From contig NQMI01000039.1 in assembly GCA_002270565.1 (NCBI GenBank), forward strand, positions 124,930 to 188,929: a DNA stretch of 64,000 nt. The letters run 5' to 3'. Made by a program: the position numbers and the translations under genes. Source of the stretch: Stenocarpella maydis. Lineage: Eukaryota > Ascomycota > Sordariomycetes > Diaporthales > Diaporthaceae. This document shows, one piece after another, positions 60,165 through 64,000 of the stretch. Every line of letters starts with the position of its first letter. The first letter of the stretch is position 1. Below the pieces are notes generated by a model. That model saw only the letters and a program-made list of their open reading frames with translations. It made no database searches and was not told the origin of the DNA.

Positions 60165-61490
60165 CTACTGCACCTTTCCGGCTCGGCCAACTTGGAGGAT
60201 CTCCCCGGTTAGGCGATCGTCGGCTCTTAGAACAGGCCAAGAGCTGACTTCCGCCTTGGCTAGCGTCACCTCCAACTTGGTGCCCAAGATCTTATACGTG
60301 GTCTTTTCTGTGTCGATACCGCCAAACAGTGGCACCTCCGTCCTGTACCTCTTCGGAGGCGAGTCCGTGGTGGGCAGGTCCAGCTGAATGGATGACTGCG
60401 TGAAGACAACCTTGCCCGCGTTCTTATCGATCTTCTTTAGGAAGAACGACGCGATTACACTGCTTGGCGTCTGGTAGAAGTCCGTTCTGCAAATAGCGGT
60501 CAGCACGTGTGCCTCATCATCAGCATCCGTGTGACAGTGTTTCGCCATCTCCGCCGGGGGTATGGATATGGCCATCTAGCGCGTGGCTTGGGGAGTCCGT
60601 GACGCAACCAGAGGCGCAGCACGCGCAACCTGATAGTGTACCCGGAAACTCTCGGCCTCGCAGGCATCCCGGGGTATCGTGGTCGGCAAAAGTGAGCGGA
60701 CAGGAACCGTTTGCACTCACCGTACTGTCTCGAGCAGTTCCTCCGCGCCGGCATCTTTGCCCTTCTCTTTGCTCCCGCTGCCGATAAACAAGTGCCGGGG
60801 TTTGGTCTGGCAGCCCTCGATCTTCATGAACTCTTCAAACTCGAGCACCCTCCTCTTGCAACAGGAATATCCCTTGCTCCCCTCGTGGAAGATTGGGATA
60901 CCCGGGTGGTGCACACACTTCTCATTGTCGTTCCGCTCCATGCCCTTCTTGTAGACACTGCCACACGCACGCCTGCGACATGCGCGGCCGTCCGGGATCT
61001 CGAGGGAGGCGTCGTCGTCATCTGATTCAGGGGGAGGGGGGGGCGGCGTCTGTGCAGGCGTGGGGGCATTGACGGGAGCTCGAGGGAGGGCGGGCCCGGG
61101 GGAGGCGGTGGTCTCGTTCTTGACCTCCTTGACCAGCTCGGGATCCGCTTCCTTCTTCTCGATCTGCGGTGGTACGTCGGTTGTGCTGTGCTTTCCCTGT
61201 GTGCACGGCTCGATCTCCATGAACTCCTCAAAGGTCAAGACGCGGGGTTTGCAGCATTTCCACCCTGGGAGTACGCGCGGTCAGCCAGGTCCCTCCAGGT
61301 CCTCGTCCTACGAGTGAGTTCAGAGGAGATACAGGGCCAGGGCCAGGGCCCGGGGGGCGGGGGGCGGGGGCGCGAAGTGCGAACCTTTCTGGCCCTCATG
61401 GAAAATGGGTGGGCCTGGATGGTACCGGCAGACCTCCTCAGTGTCCGTGTATGTCTTGCCGCACCCTTGGTGGACGCATTTCTGGGCCAT
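60165..61490 (-). CDS. CHORD and CS domain co-chaperone (CHORDC1/RAR1-like)
   Basis: Exons 61490-61385, 61264-60721 and 60486-60165 give about 323 residues; the second intron is long (234 nt). The protein begins MAQKCVHQGCGKTY with the first Cys/His-rich CHORD domain, whose zinc ligands continue across the first intron (PIFHEGQKG|WKCCKPRV). A Pro-rich acidic linker precedes the second CHORD (RACGSVYKKGM...CVHHPGIPIFHEGSKGYSCC) at about 125-190. The third exon carries a p23-like CS domain (about 218-310: FYQTPSSV...IASFFLKKI; FGGIDTEKTTYKILGTKLEVTLAKAE). Two CHORDs plus CS is the layout of animal CHORDC1/Morgana and fungal homologues, which bind Hsp90 and Sgt1. The first donor is a less usual GTTCGC. 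Confidence 0.93.
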
Positions 61491-63684
61491 ACTGGCTGGG
61501 GGAAGCCGTCTCTTGGATTGAGCGTTTTCAATTGGAGCGAGCTGGACAAGAAATCACGTTCCAAAGTGAGAGAGAAGCTGACCGTTATGCCGTTGGTGCC
61601 TGAGTGTTTATGATGTGACGTCGCGCTCAAAAAGCAAGACCCTGGCCAGAAAGCCAGAAGATTCCAGGAGCTCTCAGACGTGGGGTCGTTGGCGGGGCTG
61701 GGACTGCGACCCCACGTCTGACCTGTGAGGACCAAAGACAGGGGGGTTAGGGTTGCACAGGCACAGGCACAGGCACAAGCCATTGGATGTTTTGCTTCAC
61801 AGTACGGACTATATCATTGCTTCCCTCATGAGATGGTTTGGAAAATTCAAGGCAGATCATCCATAGGAAGCCCCTCCATTACAAGGAGTTACTAGGCCAT
61901 ATCAAGTGCTGATCCGACTTGTGACGCATCATGTCACATCGCCAATCGAAGCAGTCTATGGCTAGTTATCACTGGGATGGACAGGTCTCTACTCAAGTAG
62001 ACCAAGGCTCGACTGTGGTTGTTTCGGTCATTTTGACCTTGCTCAAGTCCACTTAGACAGAGCTTGGTGAGGATAGATAAGCTGACTTGAGACTCTAAAA
62101 GGCACAGTATTCATCACGTGCCAGTATCTAGACATTAGATTCATTCCGATCGCTGGCCAGACACCATCTCTTCCAAGTCCATCCAAAATACAAGGACGGC
62201 TTGAACTTGAAACATCATTTGGGCTTGTTCGTCATTCGTATGATACTGACTCTGTGCGACTGCCCGGCATCGCAATGTGGCCATGGATAAGTTTAACTGG
62301 AGACTCAAGAGCTTGTGCTGTAACATGTGCATGGGGCAACGGCGTGTGAGCCGGATGCGGCTTGATATCCGTAAAAAGAGGGTACAACCACCCACCCTCC
62401 TCTTCTTCTCCAGGCACCAGCTTGAATCTCCTGCGCATGTGTCCGTTCTGCCGTCAGGCGCAATTGGTCAACCGCTCGTTCAGATGAGAGGCCGGTGGTT
62501 TTGTTTGCCTGACTGACCACATGCAGGAGGCAAGGTGATGGGCGAGCTGAACACAGTGCATCTTCTACTAGGAATCTGAACAGCAAAAGGAAGCAGCCAG
62601 TCCAGCCGTTGAATGACGCTCCACACCTAAGACTATGTCCAGCAGCATGTGCACATGTGCACTAAGTAATATTAAACTTGATCCTGCGGCTCTACACTGC
62701 TATGGTTACGTGGCAAGTCTTTTAAGCTATCCTGCGGGCCGAGCCGCTCTTTAGGGCTGCATGCCAGGGGTCTGCGACCTTATTAAATACCCGAGGAGTC
62801 GTACGATGATGAACATGCCCAGCTGCATTAGATGGCACCCCAAGCGACGGGCTGGATTACCCAAAGCATCTGTGTACCATGTGCGTAGTAGCACGGTTCC
62901 TAGTGTGGGCAGAACCCAAGTTCTCGTCCCGTGACCGCCGGCCAACGTCTGCGACCCAACGCCCGCGTCATATACCCAACCGCAAGTTTGGCCCAGCCTC
63001 GGGCTCCCACGCCAGAGTGACCTGATTTCTGTTATCCCGGACCTCTTGATGTATGTGGCAGACACACGTGTGTTCAGGTCCAAGAAACATGATCTGATTA
63101 CACCTGATTCCGCCATTGCCTCAGATGTCAAACAACCCTCGAGTTCGTCATGATGACTGCATCTCAAGTTCGCGATTAAACCCTCGCCATAGAGCTTGTA
63201 TTTCCCTGTAGAGACTCGCCTAAAATGTATTCCCGCGACCACCCCATCGAGGGTAGACCCGGATGGTTCAGGTCGACTCTAAGTGCCGTAGCGGGGGCAT
63301 TCAGGAATAGGCCACTTTCCGTCTTGTTTCACACCATTCAATACCGAGATATATCCGACGTCGCCGACTTGATAGCATGTCACACACAAATCGATTGGCA
63401 AGACATCGGCAAGAGATTTGACATGTGTCCTGCTGTTTTCATTCCGGCGAGGTCCTTGTAAATAAGGTTGTGAGCTGCCAGGTTCCCACGGGACATCTGG
63501 AGGGGGTCGATATTGGCGCCCATCCGTGCTGGTCGGTGAGTAGACATAGCTGAGTTCATCCCACCCAACAAATGACGATCCTCCACAGTTAAGACAGACG
63601 GTGTTCAACATGGCCACTGCTGGGGTGACGCATCGAATGCGGTATCTAGTTACTCATGTACAGATGCCAAGTCGCCACCTCTTC
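61491..63684. other. Intergenic region upstream of the CHORD gene
   Basis: It contains the CHORD gene promoter, with a GGCACA hexamer run at 61758-61780. Minus-strand frames at 62751-63242 and 63279-63617 lack recognisable domains and splice partners, so I do not call them. No RNA gene or transposon is seen. Confidence 0.45.
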
Positions 63685-63978
63685 TTAAGCACGCTCGTTT
63701 CCGGCCCCCAAGCCCGGCCTGCTCACACTCCGACACCCCGAAACCCTCGTGACCGGTTTGAAGTCGAAGCCTTCGAACGCCCACCGCCTTGTGGAGTTTT
63801 CCTTTTGATCAAGATACCTCTGCTCGATGACCTCAAGGGTATGGCCTTTGGTCTCGAACATGTACAGCGTGCACACCACTGTGCAAAGAAATGTGCAGCC
63901 TGCGAAAAAGTAGTAGGCAGCAAAAGACGACTTGTCAATCATGACAGGGGTGGTGAGCGCGACAATGTAGTTTGCGGC
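63685..63978 (-). CDS. MFS sugar transporter, last exon only (runs off the window)
   Basis: The last coding exon, 63978-63685, is preceded by a CTGAC branch site and a CTCAG acceptor at 63983-63979, so the rest of the gene lies beyond the right edge. About 97 residues are visible: an N-terminal piece of a TM helix (AANYIVALTTPVMIDKSSFA), the final TM helix (YYFFAGCTFLCTVVCTLYMF) and the family-typical exit motif ETKGHTLEVIEQRY, followed by a hydrophilic tail. The PETKG-like motif after the last helix is characteristic of the sugar porter family of the major facilitator superfamily. Substrate cannot be told. Confidence 0.82.
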   Translation of the reverse strand, partial: AANYIVALTTPVMIDKSSFAAYYFFAGCTFLCTVVCTLYMFETKGHTLEVIEQRYLDQKENSTRRWAFEGFDFKPVTRVSGCRSVSRPGLGAGNERA

Positions 63979-64000
63979 CTGAGATGGGTCAGCAGCGCCA

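Noticed and set aside
62751..63617. Minus-strand frames of 163 and 112 residues
   Set aside because: No recognisable domain, no linked splice sites and atypical composition; treated as non-coding.

Overview
This window is nuclear DNA of a filamentous ascomycete (Pezizomycotina, most likely a Sordariomycete; the order cannot be fixed by eye). The coding DNA is GC-rich. Genes are monocistronic, on both strands, and mostly split by introns of about 50-110 nt with GTRNGY donors, CTAAC-like branch points and YAG acceptors. Intergenic spaces are 0.2-5 kb. I rebuilt exon structures by hand from splice signals, phase continuity and protein-family continuity. Coordinates are genomic spans from start codon to stop codon.

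Layout, left to right. 1-4.7 kb: non-coding with tandem repeats. 4.7-9.2 kb (+): large multi-C2H2 protein with a Zn2Cys6-like module. 10.5-12.6 (-): protoporphyrinogen oxidase. 15.4-16.2 (+): gluconokinase. 18.0-19.7 (-): E2 of branched-chain 2-oxoacid dehydrogenase, with a GC-AG intron. 20.4 (+): intron-containing tRNA-Ala(UGC). 21.3-24.0 (+): Zap1/ZafA-type zinc-finger regulator. 25.8-26.5 (-): ribosomal protein L35. 27.3-28.1 (+): Golgi SNARE Gos1. 28.3-29.5 (-): ATP10 assembly factor. 30.2-31.5 (+): tRNA dihydrouridine synthase Dus2. 32.3-33.7 (+): PP2A methylesterase. 34.1-34.5 (-): small protein with a myristoylation-type N-terminus.

34.6-40.9 kb is gene-poor. It holds microsatellites, a possible decayed gene, an AT-rich RIP-like island with a retroelement-like remnant and one N, and a broken bZIP-like fragment. 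After it come: 41.0-43.9 (-) PhoD-like phosphatase; 46.7-48.6 (+) delta-1-pyrroline-5-carboxylate dehydrogenase; 49.7-51.0 (+) bHLH factor; 52.1-53.6 (-) verprolin/WIP-type actin regulator; 54.6-56.0 (+) mitochondrial-looking protein of unknown function; 56.9-57.9 (+) four-TM protein; 60.2-61.5 (-) CHORD-CS co-chaperone; and at the right edge the last exon of an MFS sugar transporter (-).

The genes are mainly housekeeping, with several mitochondrial functions (heme, BCAA catabolism, ATP synthase assembly, proline catabolism). They do not look like a secondary-metabolite or other functional cluster. The most unusual observation is in the PhoD-like gene: two consecutive introns are visibly related in sequence and flank a 14-nt microexon that supplies the VWDDH part of the metal-site motif. 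Next are two AGs 13 nt apart that would decide the C-terminus of the Zap1-like factor, a stop-free 3n intron inside helix 2 of the bHLH domain, a hidden 12-nt coding exon in RPL35, and a frame break at an N in the verprolin polyproline tract.
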